Positions 63,047 through 64,000 of a stretch of DNA of 64,000 bases are shown here, piece after piece (position 1 is the stretch's first letter; each line of letters opens with the position of its first letter). The notes beneath the pieces are model-generated. The model was not told the DNA's origin and searched no databases. It saw only the letters and a list, made by a program, of their open reading frames with translations. The stretch comes from Lentzea californiensis (GTDB taxonomy: Bacteria; Actinomycetota; Actinomycetes; Mycobacteriales; Pseudonocardiaceae): positions 1,860,001 to 1,924,000 of the forward strand of contig NZ_JANBBE010000001.1 in the NCBI RefSeq assembly GCF_024648825.1, in the 5' to 3' direction. Both the position numbers and the translations under genes were made by a program.

Positions 63047-63424
63047 GTGTTCGACAGCATCGGATGGGTAGAGATCCTCATCATCGTCATCGCGGGTCTC
63101 TTCATCCTGGGCCCCGAACGCCTGCCCTCGGCCGCGGCCTGGCTGGGCAAGACGGTGAGGCAGGTCCGCGAGTACGCGACCGGCGCACGAGAACAGCTCA
63201 AGCAGGAGATGGGCCCGGAGTTCGAGTCACTCCGCAAGCCCCTCGAAGACCTGCGCGAACTGCGCAACTTCGACCCGAAGCGCGCGGTCACGAAGCACCT
63301 CTTCGACGACCCAGAGCCCACCACGAAGTCCAACGGCTACCCGACGCCGTCGACCCCGCCGGCAGCCGAGCAGCGCCCGCTCGCGCCGGGCGAGCGCCCG
63401 CCGTACGACCCGGACGCGACCTGA
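63047..63424 (+). CDS. tatB: twin-arginine translocase subunit TatB
   Basis: The protein (125 residues) has an N-terminal membrane helix ([20 protein letters not shown]) with [20 protein letters not shown], the conserved Glu in the helix, and an amphipathic helix followed by a soluble tail. It recognises twin-arginine substrates with TatC. GTG at 63047 follows htrA by 17 bases, so both may be co-transcribed under SigE. The 3' end runs into a family II palindrome. Confidence 0.92.
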   Translation: MFDSIGWVEILIIVIAGLFILGPERLPSAAAWLGKTVRQVREYATGAREQLKQEMGPEFESLRKPLEDLRELRNFDPKRAVTKHLFDDPEPTTKSNGYPTPSTPPAAEQRPLAPGERPPYDPDAT

Positions 63425-63436
63425 CCTCGTTCTGAA

Positions 63437-63491
63437 CCGCACGCGGGGACCTTTCGTACTGACATGCAGTACGAAAGGTCCCCGCGTGCGG
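63437..63491. repeat. family II palindromic element, copy 2
   Basis: Perfect 24-bp arms (63437-63460 and 63468-63491) surround a 7-base loop. Compared with copy 1, GGGGCGC/GCGCCCC becomes GGGGACC/GGTCCCC, a compensatory change. It separates convergent tatB and mrp, typical of a two-way terminator. Confidence 0.93.
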
Positions 63492-63505
63492 TCGAGCGGA
63501 AGAGG

Positions 63506-64000
63506 TCAGCGGCCGGCTGGGGAGACGTTCAGCAGGCGGCCGGCCAAGCCGCGGGAGCGGACGGACAGCTTCGTGGCGATCCCGGTCAGCACCTGAGCGG
63601 CCGCCGAGTCGGGCACCGCCTGCACGATCGGCGTCCCGGAGTCACCGTTCTCCCGCAACCGCGGGTCCAGCGGCACCTGGCCGAGCAGCGGCACGTCGGA
63701 GCCGATGGCCTTGGTCAGCGACTCGGCGACGGCCGCGCCGCCGCCGGTTCCGAAGATCTCCATGCGCGAACCGTCGGGCATCTCCAGCCAAGACATGTTC
63801 TCGATGACCCCGGCCACCCGCTGGCGGGTCTGCAGCGCGATCGAGCCGGCGCGCTCGGCCACCTCGGCCGCGGCCTGCTGCGGGGTGGTGACGACGAGGA
63901 TCTCGGCGTTCGGCACGAGCTGGGCTACGGAGATCGCGATGTCGCCGGTGCCGGGCGGCAGGTCGATCAGCAGCACGTCCAGGTCACCCCAGAACACGTC
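63506..64000 (-). CDS. mrp: Mrp/ApbC-type P-loop ATPase, 5' part outside window
   Basis: The visible 164 residues (C-terminal part) read DVFWGDLDVLLIDLPPGTGD (switch II DLPPGTGD) and SVAQLVPNAEILVVTTPQQA, then ENMSWLEMPDGSRMEIFGTG and DSGTPIVQAVPDSAAAQV. This is the Mrp/NBP35 scaffold or carrier for Fe-S cluster assembly. The Walker A and N-terminal MIP18-type domain lie beyond the right end. It is convergent with tatB, as mrp lies near tatB in mycobacteria. Confidence 0.93.
   Translation of the reverse strand, partial: DVFWGDLDVLLIDLPPGTGDIAISVAQLVPNAEILVVTTPQQAAAEVAERAGSIALQTRQRVAGVIENMSWLEMPDGSRMEIFGTGGGAAVAESLTKAIGSDVPLLGQVPLDPRLRENGDSGTPIVQAVPDSAAAQVLTGIATKLSVRSRGLAGRLLNVSPAGR

Overview
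The window is high-GC DNA with many GTG starts, tightly coupled operons and a mycothiol gene (mshB). It also carries actinobacterial signature genes (DUF3117, DUF6131, a 7Fe ferredoxin beside an aminotransferase, GpgS, RseA). This points to an actinomycete, most likely Pseudonocardiaceae (Lentzea/Saccharothrix/Amycolatopsis-like); the genus is inferred. From about 16 kb to the right end, the gene order follows from memory the Mycobacterium tuberculosis stretch Rv1165-Rv1229c: typA, lpqW, mshB, fdxC, aminotransferase, dapD, dapE, LOG, folP2 position, gpgS, Rv1209, tagA, Rv1211, glgM, glgC, O-methyltransferase, sigE, rseA, htrA, tatB, mrp. Local insertions include a dpp operon, a cyd operon, and a pepA/M19/LysR/MFS block.

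Layout. 0-2.3 kb: the 3' part of an AfsR-type NB-ARC/TPR regulator, a decayed SARP pseudogene, and two tiny membrane proteins facing each other across a hairpin terminator. 2.3-8.3 kb: a GT87 mannosyltransferase, a pterin dehydratase, a TPP riboswitch driving thiBPQ (thiQ carries a 1-nt deletion), and an SDR. 8.4-13.4 kb: an ABC-2 exporter with a LolA-like secreted protein, divergent from an OmpR/HisKA two-component pair; the shared gap has CTGAGA direct repeats at 11-bp spacing. 13.4-18 kb: a Nudix hydrolase, trpS with a frameshift and a Trp-Trp leader-peptide attenuator, YciI, a small basic Cys protein, and typA. 18-26.7 kb: the LpqW-like lipoprotein and a dppABCDF-type peptide importer. 26.8-35.3 kb: mycothiol and diaminopimelate genes plus two LOG proteins. 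35.3-39.2 kb: an AlkZ-like glycosylase, a secreted hydrolase behind tandem operators, a folP-like relic and gpgS. 39.1-45.5 kb: an unusually compact cydABDC operon, a PadR/membrane pair, a DivIVA-like protein and tag. 45.6-53.1 kb: enoyl-CoA hydratase, PaaX, DUF3117, pepA, an M19-like dipeptidase, LysR and an MFS transporter. 53.2-64 kb: a lipoprotein, glgM/glgC, a large secreted protein, and O-MT/sigE/rseA/htrA/tatB/mrp.

The most unusual content is non-coding or structural. (1) Three families of dispersed intergenic palindromes occur, two with compensatory base changes between copies, mostly at gene 3' ends. (2) A Trp-codon attenuator precedes trpS. (3) The bd oxidase and its CydDC transporter lack segments in all four subunits, and a perfect 21-bp-arm palindrome lies inside cydB. 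(4) A two-component system has ordered operator repeats facing a LolA-like/ABC operon. (5) Single-base frameshifts hit thiQ and trpS exactly within signature motifs and need to be separated from sequencing error.
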